Assembly: GCA_025084515.1 (NCBI GenBank)
Contig: JAJAGP010002217.1
Location: 5,001-69,000, forward strand
Reading direction: 5' to 3'
Source of the DNA: Ancistrus triradiatus
Lineage: Eukaryota; Chordata; Actinopteri; Siluriformes; Loricariidae
Length of the DNA stretch: 64,000 nt
Below are positions 25,201-40,200 of this stretch, in pieces (the stretch's first letter is position 1; every line of letters starts with the position of its first letter). The position numbers were made by a program, and so were the translations under genes. The notes under the pieces are model-generated. The model was not told the DNA's origin. It did no database searches and worked only from the letters and a program-made list of their open reading frames with translations.

Positions 25201-28200
25201 AAAAATTAGCTCGGTACGCATCATTTTCAGTTCTCGACAAGTCTTCTGGAACAAATTAACAATGAGAACCGAGGTACCACTGTATTTATTGTAGATCAGT
25301 CCAAAACATTAGCAACAAATTACATTTATTCAATTAGGAGCCCAAATACCATACCTGCTGGTCTTTAGAGGCTCCTAGTAGCATGGCCATGTGTGTGAGC
25401 ATCCTGATTAGAGTAAATGGAGCGGCAGACATGTTCTTTGTGTCCTGCATATCTGGCTGGTCCCTGCGATTTGGGTCCCCCAGAATGTGCCCCGTCTTTG
25501 TATTGTCCCCTCTGCAATCAGACAGTTACAGTCAGCACTCCTTGATCTCCCTTAGTCCTCTCCAACTGATCAGTCATCACAGCATCCACATGGCAGAAAT
25601 ATATACAATGGACGCAAAAAACTGCGACCACTCATTTTTTTCCCCATTTTTTTCATGTAGTCCCACAGATTTAGCAGGATTTACATCATCCCCAGAACAT
25701 CACAGAACCTTCTTCAGCTTAAACCTACCACCACCTTAAACATGCAAGGTGATTATTTTTTGTCCAGGGAACTTATTATTCCAATAATATTATTATTGGA
25801 ATATTATTATTAAATCAATAAAAACAATACAAATACTTACTGCTGTTGCAAGCGCCCAAAGCCTGGAACAGGTGCATGATTAGTGCCACCTATCACAGAT
25901 CCACAGTCTGGACAGCGACTTTGCTCCATGGGCTGCCCACACTACATGAACAGGAAATAGAAAATGCTAATATTGCACTAATGAACACCACCTTTGGTCA
26001 AATAAAAAGTCCTTTCTTAAACACACCCACCTCTCCAACAGTGCACGGATGACCCATTGGACAAGCTGCCAAAAAATATATATAGATAGGTTTCATCAAA
26101 ACTTAAATTCTTGAATAAACATGCTAAATGCCACCTAACAACACAGGTGATTTAAAAGGCAACCCATCACATTCAGACTTTACACTCCAAGAAGCATACT
26201 TACCATACCACTGCAGCTGCCCCATGGCCTGCTGAGCAATGGCAAGCATGTCATCTGGCATAGTGGGTAAAAAGGATCTCTGTACAGAAGACAAGTCAAA
26301 CATCATTGCATGTTCCAGATTCTTTCACATGATCACCTTGCGTACTGATAAGAACAAGAATAAGAACCTGCATGTTGGCAGGGGTCAGGGAGAGCTGCAC
26401 CAGGGGCTGAAACACTGCATGGTTCACACAGAGAAGCACTGCTGCCAGATGTACAGTGAGCTCCAACAGCACATACTCAACACCTGCTAAGTGGGGATTT
26501 ACGTTCAGGCCAGGCATGCGGTTATGGACCAGCACTTGGGCGAAAGCTCTTGATTCTGGATTGACAAAGACTTCAGACTTCTTGGCGAAGTCCTCAAGTG
26601 CAGTCAGTTGCTAAGAAATGGAGATAAGTAAATCACTGTTAGTTAATTGTTGGTTGATATGTACGTATGAAGGATTGAGAAAAGAAGTGTATGGAGTGGG
26701 CAATGCGCTCACCTCAGGTTTAGGATGGATGCAGGCGTCGTTAGCTCTGTACAGGGAGGTGACTTCTCTGAACAGGGCTAATAACAGGAACACAGTCTTC
26801 TTCACAGGTGAACATTTGCAAACCTGTACATGACCCAAATATATTTAATAATGCAGTCAGAATAATTCAAATTCAAATTTAATTTGTGCAGGATCTTTGA
26901 AAGACTGTGAATACCTTGCAGGCTTCAGTTATCCCTTCCATCTTGCCGTCCATCATGGCTTTGGCGACTGCATCACGGACAGTCTTGTACTCCTCTCCCC
27001 AGACTAGATACTGGTCAATTTGGCTACCGTTCAGACTCTGAAAGGCCGCAACAAGCATTATTAAGTCATTCGGACAGAGCAGGAAGGAAGAAGTCACCTG
27101 ATAACTGAGTTTGTATTTAAACTCAGGCGGACAGACTATTAAAACATTTGTTAACGTTGACTGCATGATTAATCTCATTAACTTGCTTGCGCCTATTTGG
27201 GAGAAATAGTTTACTAGAGCTTACTGTAGTTTACTAGAGTTTAATAGAGTTTAATAGAGCTACACAGCAATTATCAAGGAAATATATTAGCTTCATCAGA
27301 ATGCGTTTCTCCCCTCACATTTTAACTTCGTTTTTCCTGATCAGGGCAGCTGGGGGATCTGGGGTTTGTATTCAGACAGCATATGGTGCAGGTGTAAGGA
27401 TGTCCTGGACAAGATGCCAGTCTCATGGGCCGGCAAGAGTTACTGATACAGCACTGGAGGTTGACCCCAACCTGCCTCACCTCCCTCAGACACAGCATAC
27501 TGTGACTTAGGTGACTTAGTGACTTAGGTTTGCATTTAGTCAGACGCTCTTATCCAGAGATTTACAACTGATACTTTCTTTTAGTGTACCATCCTAGCAA
27601 TTGTGGTTTAAGGGCTTTGCTCAAGCCCCCAAAACTGGCATTTCCACAGCAAAGTGTATGATAAAGTGTCTGAATTTTTTTTTTACCAGTTCTGTTTCCT
27701 ATAGGCTAATAGTGCGATATACACTTAATTAGGTACCGCTTTGTTCCTGCACTTTGTCCATTTTATCAGTTCTACAATTACAACCGTAGTCCGTCTGTTT
27801 CTCTACGTACTTTGTTAGTCCCCTTTACTCTGTTCTGCTATGAGTGGATGAGACACCAGTTCTGCTGGAGTTTTTAAACACCTCAGTGTCACTGCTGGAC
27901 TGAAAATATTCCACCAACCAAAAATGTCCAGCCACCAGCATCCTGTGAACACTGATGATGGTTTAGAGGATGACTAACACAAATTGTGCAACAACATATG
28001 AGCTACTGTCTCTGACTTTACATCTACAAGGTGGAGCAATATAGTAGATGTGTCACAGTGTGTGGACACAGTGTTTAGAAGCTCCAGCAGCACTGCTGTG
28101 TCTGATCCACTCATATCAGGACAATACATACTAACACACCACCATCACATCAGTGTCACTGCAGTGCTGAGAATGATCCACCACACAAATAGTTCCTAAT

Positions 28201-31200
28201 CTGTGGTGGTCCTGTGGTGGTCCTGACCATTAGAGAAGAGAGTAAAGGGGACTAACAAAGTATTTAAAGAAACAGATGGACTACAGTCCGTAATTGTAGA
28301 ACTAGAAAGTGCATCTATATGGTAAGTGGAACTGATAAAATGAACAATGAGTGTAGAAACCAGGAGGTGTATAATGTCGAAAATGGGGAATAGGAGATTT
28401 TGGACACAGCCCATTAATTTTTACCGTGTTAAGTTCGACAGCCCTGGTTTAAATCCGTCTGATGAAATTTTTAACTAGAGGGAACATATCTCACCATCCG
28501 GAGAACCTCCTGAGGAAACAGCCAGGTATGCTTATTGTCATGCAGAAACTTCTGGACATATTCAACCCCATTAAGTCGGCAGATCTTCCTGATGAGATAG
28601 ACTCTGTACCAGTCATTCCCACTACGCTCACAAAAATCGACCACGGTCTTCATGAACGTGTCCACTCCAGCAGAGCTCTCCTCTTCTAATTGCAGGAAAA
28701 GAAATAATTTGCTCACAAAGATTATCATAAACATTATCACGATAAATAGATAGACTTTTACTCCTCCATTCAAGGTTTGAGTTAAAGACTCCAAATCACT
28801 ACAACGCGGTATGGCTTCTGACTTGCATTCCAGGATACGATTAGATTTTCATTTATTGTTGTTTACCTGTTCTGCTTACTAAAAGGTCTGCTGCCATATC
28901 TAGACAGAGGCGAACTCTGGCCACCAGCTGCAGGTGCTCTATTGTCACAGTTTCAGCAACCACATTTCCACTTGGCAAGACTTCCAGTAAGAAGTTTTTC
29001 TCTTCAGCAAGGCAAGCCTGCTGCTCAGCTACAGAATGCCACTGGATCCGCTCAAACATCGAGTCCTATACACACACACACACACAACTGATTATCAACT
29101 AGCAACAAAAAACTTTCATCACAGTAATGCACTAAAATATTAAAACCAAAATACTAACACCAAAATGTTTGTGTCTGTATTTCATATTTGCATTTTTGGT
29201 ATTTTTTTTTTTACAAGTACTAAACAAATGAATTTAATACTGATGCATAACACAACCAAATACAGACACTATGGGTGGAACTATGCATTGTGACACGATA
29301 CATCGTGATGCAAAAATGGGACGACGTGCATCATCGAGTTGGACTATGCATTCTTGTTTATTATGCTATCTAATGCAATTGGATTTTCTGAACACCAGAG
29401 GGTGCAATCATACGTCATGTTCACACGCATATATCCTGTTCTCAGTGAGACTCCTAATTTATTTTAATTGCAGGGGACCAAGTATTCTTTTTGTTAAAAT
29501 TCTGAATACAAGAAAAATGGCACATTATTTTGAACTGTAAAAACTGCATTTTTGTTTACAAATTTAAACCTAGTCATTTTATTTTAATTACAGGGGACTA
29601 GTGTTGCACAGTACAGTGCTACTAGAAAAGTATGATGATAACTTGCCATTAAAATGGTAGGACACCTAAGTTTATTGGTACCGGTACTTTAAGAATGACC
29701 GTGTTTTAAAGAAGAACTGCATATCTTTCTGCGAGTTGTGCTGATGTGCCACAGGGGGGCAGTATGTGGGTGCAGCGCTCTACTTCCTCTCCCTGCAGGT
29801 AAACACGGGGAATCAGATGAGAAAACTGAGACTTAATGGGAGCTAATGCCAGTGCTTGTGCTGACTGTCCACGGCTTGTAGAGAACATACACACAAGAAA
29901 TGAAGTATGGAATTATTTTAAGCCCATGAACATAAAACCAGTCTACAAAACATGATTTATACCTACAAAGACCAAGGGAGACAACCCTTCGAAACTGATA
30001 GTACTAAGAGCTCACAGAGCGGCAGGTTAGCAGATATGATAACATTATTACATCATGCTCATGTCCGCAAATACAAATCAGATGAGTGATCCATTATGAG
30101 ATCTTCTTAACCATCTGACTTTTTGACGAGGAAGTTAATTGCAATAATAACTGTTTAACTGGCTTTATCTTTTTCATTTACTTACCAAACATCTTTGTAT
30201 ATGTTCAGACTGATAACGTTAAGTTTATCAAAACTTCCAAACTGCTAAAAATCGGGTGGTCACAATCACAAGTACATCATCAATTGTAAATATGATTTAT
30301 ATTCATTTAACTCCGGAGACTCAGCAGTGCTGGTAATAGCAATCATGTCATGTACATTTTTGTCACTAATTATTTATATTGCTAGGAAATGCACTCAGTA
30401 GAAACTATTTAACCAGTGACATCCAGCTGCAAATACAAAGTTAGCTAACCTGTCAAAGAAATCCCATAAACTCAAGGATACAGAGGATGTCAGATTACTC
30501 ACTGTGTAAAAGCCTTAATAACAGTGTGACCTTTCTAATCAAAATATTTTCAATAATCAAATGATTAATGTTATAAGTGTACCTATTCCTTGTCAACATT
30601 TCTTTCTGGGTTTTTTCTTAATGAAAAAAAAACAATTTTAAGTTCAATGTGCTAAGATCTATTCTTCAATTACTTTTCCTGTTGTTTTAGGTTTTTGATG
30701 TGGTATCGTTTCAGTAACGGTATGGAGATATTTTAGGCAGGTATCGTATTGAAGTCATAGTTTTGGTATCGTGACAACACTACAGGGGACTAAAGTTTTT
30801 TTTTTATTATACAAGAAAATCAACATTGTTTTGCACTGTTTACACTTTGGATATTAAAATGGTGTCTTTTACAGAATGTAAAATTGTTCATTTGTGAGAA
30901 AATTGAATCGAACTCAGTATTGTGTATCAAATCAAGAGCAGTGTATCGTTACACCCCTAGTTTTAGCTACTTTCTAAATTATAATATCAATTAAATAACT
31001 TTCAATGAGTTAGATTTATCACTTGATCTTACGACTATTTATCTCCCGTTTGCGTTTTCAGCATCCTCGATTCTGTTACAGGCTTCTCATGCCCCGAACT
31101 CAGCCCTGTGCTGCAGTGATCTCAATCGCCAGCATATCGATACGTCTCACCTGTCCATGGTTTTCTTAATCACATCCTTTCATATGCTATCAATTTATGT

Positions 31201-34200
31201 CTCGAGTTTAAGCCTTTGTTCAGTAAATTCTGTTTATTTGATATCTGCGCTCTCTCTCCAAGCTTAACAATGTCTGACTGGCCTATTTTTTTTCTTATCA
31301 GAAAATTTTCAGAGACAGATATATTTGGTCCGTCTCTAACTCATTACCTAAGAAACATGGGTCCTTATAGTTCTATTCAGTGAACAGACTAGACTAACCT
31401 CCAGACAGTTTATGTACAGACAATAAAGTTCTCTTTTGTCAGTTTCCTCCAGGATTCTGCTCTGCTCCACACATGTGAGATGTTTCTGAATGTAGTCCTT
31501 CACATCATCAAAGCTGAAAGGTATAGAAGAAACAATCACCTCATGTCTTTTCTCGGATTAAATGAAATTACATTTGAACACTAATGGCCAGCAAGATCAC
31601 GAACCCTCAACTGCTTCATTAATACACTCATCGGACACTTTATTAGGTACAACTTGCCAATACCGCGTGGAATCCCCTTTTGCCTTCAGAACTGTCTTAA
31701 TTCTTCATGGCATAAATTCAAAACGTGCTAGAAACATTCCTCTGAAATTATGCTCCATATTAACATGAAAGCATCACGCAGTTGCTGCAAATTTATCAAA
31801 GGTGCCAAAGGTGCTCTACTGGAGTGAGATTTGGTGATGCGGAGGCCATTTGAGTACGACGAACTCATTGTCATAGACCACTTTGAGATGAGCCTTGACC
31901 ACCTTGAGATGAGTATTTGTATCTGAGCCTTGTTACATGGAGCATTATATAGCTGGAAGTAGCCATCAGAAGATGGTACACTATGACCATAAAGTCGTAT
32001 TATGATCAGCAACATTACTTAGCTAGGCTGTTTTGTTTAAATGAAGCTGGTATTAAGGGGCCCAAAGTGTGCCAAGATAATATACCCGACACCCCTACAC
32101 CAAAACCACCAGCCTGAACCGTTGATACTAGGCAGGATGGATCCATGGTTTCATGTTGTTTTTGTCAAATTCTGACCCTAGTGAATGTCCAAATGTCCAA
32201 TTTTGGTAAGACTGTGTAAATTGTGGCCTCAGTTGTCTGTTCTTAGCTGACAGATGTGGGCTTCTGCTGCTATAGCCCATATGCTTCAAGGTTTGAAGCG
32301 TCATGCAGACAAGCTCTTCTGCATGCCTTGGTTGTAACGAGTGGTTATTTGAGTTACTTATTTGAGTTATTTGAGTTTTTTAGTTGCCTTTCTATCAGCT
32401 CAACCCAGTCTCATCAGACCTCTGACATCAACAAGCCTTTTTTCCACACAGAGTAATGCCTCTCACTGGATATTTTCTCTTTTTCAGACCATTATCTATA
32501 AACCCTAGAGATGGCTGTGCATAAATATCCCAGTAGATCAGCAGTTTCTGAAATACACAGACCAGCCCGTCTAGTACCAACAGCCGTGCCACATCACTTA
32601 AATCACCTCATCTTCCCCATTCTGATGCTCAGTTTGAACTTCAGAAGGTTGACTTGACCATGACTACATACCTAAATGCATTGTGTTGCTGCCATGTGAT
32701 TGGCTGATTAAGTATTTGCGTTAACCAGAGCAGCTGATGCAGGTGTACCTAATAAAGTTGGTCGATGGCACTGTAGGCGTTGGTGGTGGTACTCGGTGTG
32801 GGGCCGTAAGGGTCGGATCTGTATTTGAGGCTGGCGGTGGAACAGCAAAACAAACATCCAGCAAACATACTGATGTCTTTTTAGTTAGGCAAAGGGTTAG
32901 TGCTAGGTGATGGTTCTAAAGGCTTCACGGGGTATGGGTGAGTTGAAAAGCAAGTGGGGCGGCGCGGAAGTGGGCCGACTAGAAAGAAAGACTGGAAAGG
33001 ATTTGCATAACTCAGTCCTAAGTTTTTTTTTTTCTGATTTGACTCGTTTTGTTGATAAATGCATGGACACTGTTGCAAAATGCAAACTGTATACAATTAA
33101 ATAAAAGTAATTGTAAGGAACACTGCATTTTCCATACCGTCCCAACTGTATCTGATTTGGGGTTGGAGATGAAGACCACTGCTTCAAAACTTTATGCAAT
33201 CTGATATAACCATGGTTCTACTCTCACCTGTATTTCAGAAGCAGTTTGAGCACTACAGAGCGCACTACAGGGTTTTTGTCCACAGAGTCATCAAAAGGAG
33301 ACAGAGCCTTGGTGAAAAATCGACGATCACGACCTTATGAATGAGGAAAAAGATAGTCTAGTAAACACTTGGACAAACTGGTTTTAAAAAAACCCACATA
33401 CTCAAAGCTCTGGAACAAACACATACACAAAACCCTACCTTTGATGGTGGGCATTAAGGTTGGCTCCACCATGAGGAAGGACAGCAGGTGGAGGATAATT
33501 TCCCTGCTGGGTGGTGAGTTGTCTCTGAAGCAGATGGTGGAGACCAGATCAATGAAGAAGGCATTGCAGTGCTTTCGGAACAGGGCATTTTGTTTGATCT
33601 GGGCCCTAAAACAAAAAGACATACAATCATGTCACAAACTTGCTGATGTCCAAGAAAGTCAGCACTGTGGTAATTAACCTGGTACATAATATACAGTCAA
33701 ACCCCGGTATCTGATTCTCCACTATAACACTTGGAGATGTTTAATCCCTCTCCCCACAATCTAAACCAATAACCTACAACACTTTTGCCTGCCATTCTCT
33801 TTCTGTCAGCAGGTGCCACAAGAGCATGCTGGCACTACTGAAAAATATTGATTAAAGGCAGATTTGATTTCCTACTATAATTTGTTAAGACCTCGGCCAT
33901 TAAAGCGGACACTGATTGGATGGACGTTAAACAGCGCATACAACCGTGTGTAATAGTGAATTGTAGGGAAATCTGTGAAGAATGCCGAGGTTCCGCCTGG
34001 GGTCTGTGGAGTCCCTGCGAGACAGCAGAGGTGATTTTACTATTGTATTTGCACTCACACACTTAGGAGCATAAACATTTACTAGGAAGTAACCCGAGGC
34101 AGAACTACACAACACGACACACACAGACATGACAGACAAACACGACTTACATAAGGGTGAAAAAGGAAGAGGGAGTGAGAGCACAAATGTGTCCTTCTTC

Positions 34201-37200
34201 ACTATATTCAACCACATCACTAAAAGTATGAAGATGCCAGAATGAGGTAGGGGTTTTCCCATCAGAAATAATAGATACCTAAATGAGGTTTGACTGTATT
34301 TACCAGAGTTATCTGCTTAAGCATTAGGACAATTAGTCACAATGATGATTTGGTCCTAGATAGGTTGTCAACTTGCTTTCATTTATCGCCTAACGCCACC
34401 AAGTAACATTAGTTTGAAATACAAAGTGCAACAAGCAAACATTAAAGGAAAAAAAGGACTAAAATTAAAATCGGTAAGAATTAAACTATAGAATTGAGTT
34501 GTTTATTAGGATAATTGCATTATTTGTACGTTTGCGTGCGAAACACGTGTCAGTACTTGGCAACGTGTCAGTAGAGTGATACCTTGTTGGTGTGAAAAAG
34601 CCATGCTGTTACCACAAATACCATCATGGTGAGAACTCAACCAGTACCTGTTGTATAAATCAATAGACAACATGACCACCTAAGACTTTATTGTGTATAC
34701 AGTGTATACAGAAAACTACAGGGTGGGCCATTTATATGGATACACCTAAATAATCTGGGAACAGGAATTGTGTGGATGATATCAACTTCCTGTTTTGTGC
34801 ATACATTAGTTATGGGAGCGGGAAACTTTTCCAGATAGGTTGACCATGGTGGCCATTTTTGAAGTCGGGCCATTTTGGACCCAACTTTATTATTTCCAAT
34901 GGGAAGGGGTCATGTAACACATCAGACTTTATTGAGAATTTCACAAGAAAACAATGGTGTGCTTGGTCTTAACGGAACTTTATTCTTTCAGGCACGAGTT
35001 ATTTACAAGTTATGACCACTTATAAAATGTGTTCAAAGTGCTGCCCATTGTGTTGGATTGTCAATGCAAGCCTCTTCTCCCACTCTTGACACACTGATAA
35101 AGCAACAACCGCAGAAGAAATGCTAGCACAGGCTTCCAGTATCCTTGTTTCAGATGCTGCACATCTCGTATCTTCACAGCATAGACAATTGCCTTCAGAT
35201 GACCTCAAAGATAAATGTCTAAGGGGATCAGATCAGGAGAGCATTTCTTCTGCGGTGTTGCTATCAGTGTGTCAAGAGTGGGAGAAGAGGGTTGCATTGA
35301 CAATACAACACAATGGGCAGCACTTTGAACACATTTTATAAGTGGTTGTAAATAACTCATGAAAGAATAAAGTTCCATTAAAACCAAGCACACCATTGTT
35401 TTTCTTGTGAAATTCTCAATAAGTCTGATGTGTTACATGACCCTCTTCCCATTGGAAATAATAAAGTTGAATCCAAAATGGCCGACTTCAAAATGGCCAC
35501 CATGGTCAACACCCATTCTGAAAAGTTTCCCCCCTCCCATATACTAATGCGCCACAAACAGGAAGTTGATATCACCAACCATTCCCATTTTCTTTAGGTG
35601 TATCCATATAAATGGCCCACCCTGTAGTACAAGTGAACACTCCGACACCTGCTGACTGAAGAGAATCACAGGCTTGAAAGCATTCAAAAGATACATGTCG
35701 AGCACAGTACTGTATTAAATGCATTCAAACTTTGTTTTAATTACCATTCTTGTTTAAACTAAAACACTATATGGCCAACATCCATTTCGTAATGTGGATG
35801 TTAAACTGCGGATACCTGAATATGTATACAGTCCACTCAACAATTATTGGCACCCCTGGTAAAAATATGCAAAAACTGAAGATGATCACAATTTGCAGTG
35901 TATATTCAGCTTACCGAATGGCCTCGGAAGGCCTGAGGTCAAATCCTTCATCTATTAACTGCAAGCAAAGTGGACAGTACATCTGTCCGGGGACTAACCA
36001 CTGCTTAATGCAAGCCAGGCAGTAAATATGATCACAAGGCAGTTTCGGAGGATCTTGAGGGTCCCCCATGCACACTGGACAAGGCTGCAGCCCAAACCTG
36101 GACATACAGTAGCAAAATATGCGTCTTCATTCACACATTTTAATAATTCAGCTTTTAAGAGACATGACTAAATCACATTTGTACCTAAATATTCGCTCAT
36201 TTGCTCCATCTTTGCACGCTTTGAGTATGGTTATAACTGCCTCAAACGGACCGCTCTTTTTGAGATCCGAATTCTTTTCCAAAACCTTAAAACACACAAA
36301 AAGAGTGAGCTAAACTGCAAAAGTAGAAAGCATACTTAATCGGTAATGACCTAACATCTGACGTACCTGTACCAGTCGTCGCATGTGCTCCAAAACCAAC
36401 GGTTTCAGGTTCTTCTCCATACCCTCTACACCCAGTAGCATGTGCTCCACAAAAAGAGAGAGGGAGTAGATCCGATTCCACCCGTGCCTGAACACACATC
36501 ACACATGAGCGATCAGTGTTAATGTGAAATCACACTGACGGCATCACTGCTACTAACTGTACTCACTGAACACAGCCAATCAGGGTCTTGCTCCGATCTC
36601 CATACTGACGAGTGCTCTCATCTGAACACAACAACTCAATCGGGACCTGTAACGTCTTCACCTTTCGCAACCAGAGAGAGAAATCACCCAAGAACTCGGG
36701 CTCCAGGTACTCAACACAGGCCATGGCAGCATACACATCTACAACCTACAGACATGAAGAGAAAATGAAAAACATTCTGTGACTTTGTACTTTTTATTCG
36801 TCTTTAAGTGACCCAGTGTGAGTGTCTGAGTGCGCATATGCCTTGCAATGGACTTGCGGCCTGTTATACAGTGCTCACATATTTAATGTGTGATTGTGCT
36901 TATTAACTACAGTGCAGTGTTATAACAATTTTTCTTATCTTTACCAAGGATGGCAATAATTGCAATAACTGCTTTAGTCCAGTATCTTAACCACTGAGGC
37001 ACCACTGCCCTGGAAATAGTGTTTAACTTGTGCTTTTCTGCTTAGCTGTGAAGCAAAATGGCTACTGTGTGCCACAGTAACAACATACCATTTCTGTGTC
37101 TTCTCTGGTCTGTAGGTTGCCCAGGAGCACTTTAGCAATCTGGGGTTCAATGATGATCATTCTGGACAAGTTCTGCAGGCGGTTCTTAAACTCGTGGTAG

Positions 37201-40200
37201 GCAGCATGAATCCAGGGCAAAGAGGTCACCTTGTTTTCTACTGCTTCCTGTCGACCTCTCAGTTCACTCACACAGCATGTCAAAGCATGAGACAGAAGCT
37301 AAGGAGCAGAAACATATACAGAAACACTTTGCTGGTTAAAATACTTTTAAAATTCCTGAACTGCGTACTGTGGAAAAGACTTAGGCAACCATTAGATCTG
37401 GTGCTTTACCAGAGGTATACGGATCATATATCATATTGCCGATGACGGGACCCAAAAGCTTCAAACTTGGATTTGTCACTCAATAATCCTCTTTTCCACT
37501 GATTTTTATTCCAACCTTTAGCATATCTTAGGTTTTTCACCATGCTCCCCTTCCAAATAAATGTTTTTTATGGCTGCAACCCTTCCAAAAAGGTCATTCT
37601 TGATCAAGCTTCTTCAGCATGTAGAAGGGTCAACTTGGCATCCTAATGAAACCGCCAGATGAAGCATGCCACTGTAGCTTATACAAGCTGTTTTGTGATT
37701 GCTTTCAGTTTTTAAATGCTACTTACAAATTACCTGCATTGTCTGGTTTTATACAAATAAAGAGACTGAGAAATAATTACATAAGGTCATTATACAGTGG
37801 TGCTTGAAAGTTTGTGATGGAGCCCCGCGCTTCCTTTCCGTTTTGTTTTTTATTATTTTGTAAGGATCAGAGGACGAGCTGGTCTCAGGAAGGAGGTCAG
37901 TTCCCGTAGTGCTGGGAAGTGTGAGGTAACTTTGTCAGGGAAGTAGGTAGTGTACGGAGTAGTTTTCGAGCGCTTATTTTATTCCATTGCGTTCACCTCG
38001 CTTCCTACTTCCGGCCTCACGTTTCCACGTTTCTGCACCTGCACACCGCTCGCAGGCTCGCTCGGTGTTTGGCACGCGTCGGACCACGCCCCCCTGCGTC
38101 TTCTCTAAGCTGGCCTGTGGCGGGGGATTCCAGCCCCGCCTCTCTCTCTCTCTCTTCTTTCATTCTCTGAGTCTCTGTGTGTGTCAGTTAACAGATTCAC
38201 TCCTTTCGCTGACACACACAGAGGCTCACTTCTTTCTTTATTATTTATTCCTTTACAATTTATTAATCATTGTTTTTATTTCTTTTGTTTTATTTCAGTT
38301 CATTAATACCATCTGGAGCTAACTGCATTTGGGTCCCAACTGTTATTTTTCAGTTTTGACGGTTCATCATTGTTTTATAGATGGCGAATCGTAACAGATC
38401 CCTGTTCTTTAAATCAAACAGGGTGCCCACTCACACCTGATTGTCATTCCATTGATTGAAAACACCTGACTCTAATTTCACCTTCAAATTAAATGCTAAT
38501 CCTAGAGGTTCACACACTTTTGCCACTCACTAATATGTACTATTAGATCATTTTCCTCAATAAATAAATGACCAAGTATAAAACTTTTGTCTCATTTGTT
38601 TAACTGGGTTCTCTTTATCTACTTTTAGGACTTGTGTGAAAATCTGATGATGTTTTAGCTCATATTTATGCAGAAATATGGAAAATTCTAAATGGTTCAC
38701 AAACTTTCAAGCACCACTGTACAATTGCTAAAACAATGGTATATGCAATCTAATGGTGGTCTAAGATTTTTGCACAGTACTGTATATATGTTAAAATCAA
38801 GATTATGATGCTGACCTGAAGCTCCTCCTTTGATGTTACATTCATGGTCAAAGAGATGAAATCCTGAAGATACCTCTGGAAAAACTCCACCTGCATTTCT
38901 TTGTCTGCTTCTTCAATGTACCTTCCCAGTGGAGTCCTCCAAAATATTTCATCAAACTGCAACAGAGAGTGGTCTTTGGAGGGAAAAAAGATATCATTAT
39001 ACAAAGTAAAACACATTTCAGACAGATATGAGTGCTACATATGCCTTGTCACATACATCAATCAGCCATAACATTAAAACCACCTGCCCCTCGTACCACA
39101 AAAGCCCTGACCTGTTGAAGGATGGACTCTACAAGACCTCTGAAATTGTCCTGTCATATGTGGCACCAAAATTTTACAGTACTGTAAGGTGTGAGGTAGG
39201 GCCTTCATGGTTTGTCCAGCACATCACACAGATGCTTGATCGGATTGAGATCTGGTAAATTTGGAAGTCAAATCAACACCCTGAACGCTTGCCATGTTCC
39301 TGAACAATTTTTAAAGTGTGGCACAGCACATTATTTTGCGGAAAGAGGCCACTGCCATTAGGGAATACCGCTTCCATGGAGGGGGGTACTTGATATGCAA
39401 TAGTGTTTGAGTGGTACGTGTCAAAGTAACCTTAACACGAATGCCAGATCCCAAGGTTTCCCAGCAGAACATTGTATTACACTGTCAATAGGGATGTACG
39501 GAAATGAAAATTGACCGAAACCAAACAAAAGGAAACATTTGGCCCAAGGCCGAAAACAGATTTTCACAGTTTTTCATAAATTTTGTCACTTTTAAATATG
39601 TACAGTGGGGCAAAAAAGTATTTAGTCAGCCACTGACTGTGCAAGTTCTCCGACTTAGAAAGATGAGAGAGGTCTGTAATTTTCGTCATAGGCACACTTC
39701 AACTATGAGAGACAAAATGAGAACAAAAAACATCCAAGAAATCACATTGTAGGATTTTTAAATAATTTATATTAAGTATTTGGTCAATAACAAAAGTTCA
39801 ACTCAATACTTTGTAACATAACCTTTGTTGGCAATGACAGAGTTCAAACGTTTCCTGTAAGTCTTCACCAGGTTTGCACAAACTGTAGCTGGTATTTTGG
39901 CCCATTCCTCCATGCAGAGCTCCTCTAGAGCAACACGGGGCAACACGGACTTTCAACTCCCTCCCAAAGCATGATGTTTCCACCCCCATGCTTCACAGTA
40001 GGTATGGTGTTCTTGGGATGCAACTCAGCATTCAAACAAGACGAGTTAACTTTTACCAAAAAGTTCTATTTTGGTTTCATCTGACCTCATGATATTCTCC
40101 CAATCCTTTTCTGGATCATCCATATGCTCTCTGGCCAACAGACAGGCCTGGACATGTACTGTCTTAAACAGGGGAACACGCCTGGTACTGCAGGATCTGA

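Larger units (their letters stand above)
37363..38784. mobile_element. MITE (same family as 13303) split by a family B element
   Basis: The left end tactgtggaaaagacttaggc and the right end ggtctaagatttttgcacagtactgta match the ends at 13303-13739. The family B copy at about 37796-38720 interrupts it. Confidence 0.75.

Noticed and set aside
35915..36097. A separate small RING-finger gene
   Set aside because: The phases of both ends match neighbouring rnf213 exons, and the position is as expected for the RNF213 RING.
37987..38322. A 111-codon plus-strand open frame with Pro/Arg/Ser-rich sequence
   Set aside because: It lies in the CpG-rich candidate LTR and is low complexity at its end; no evidence of coding.
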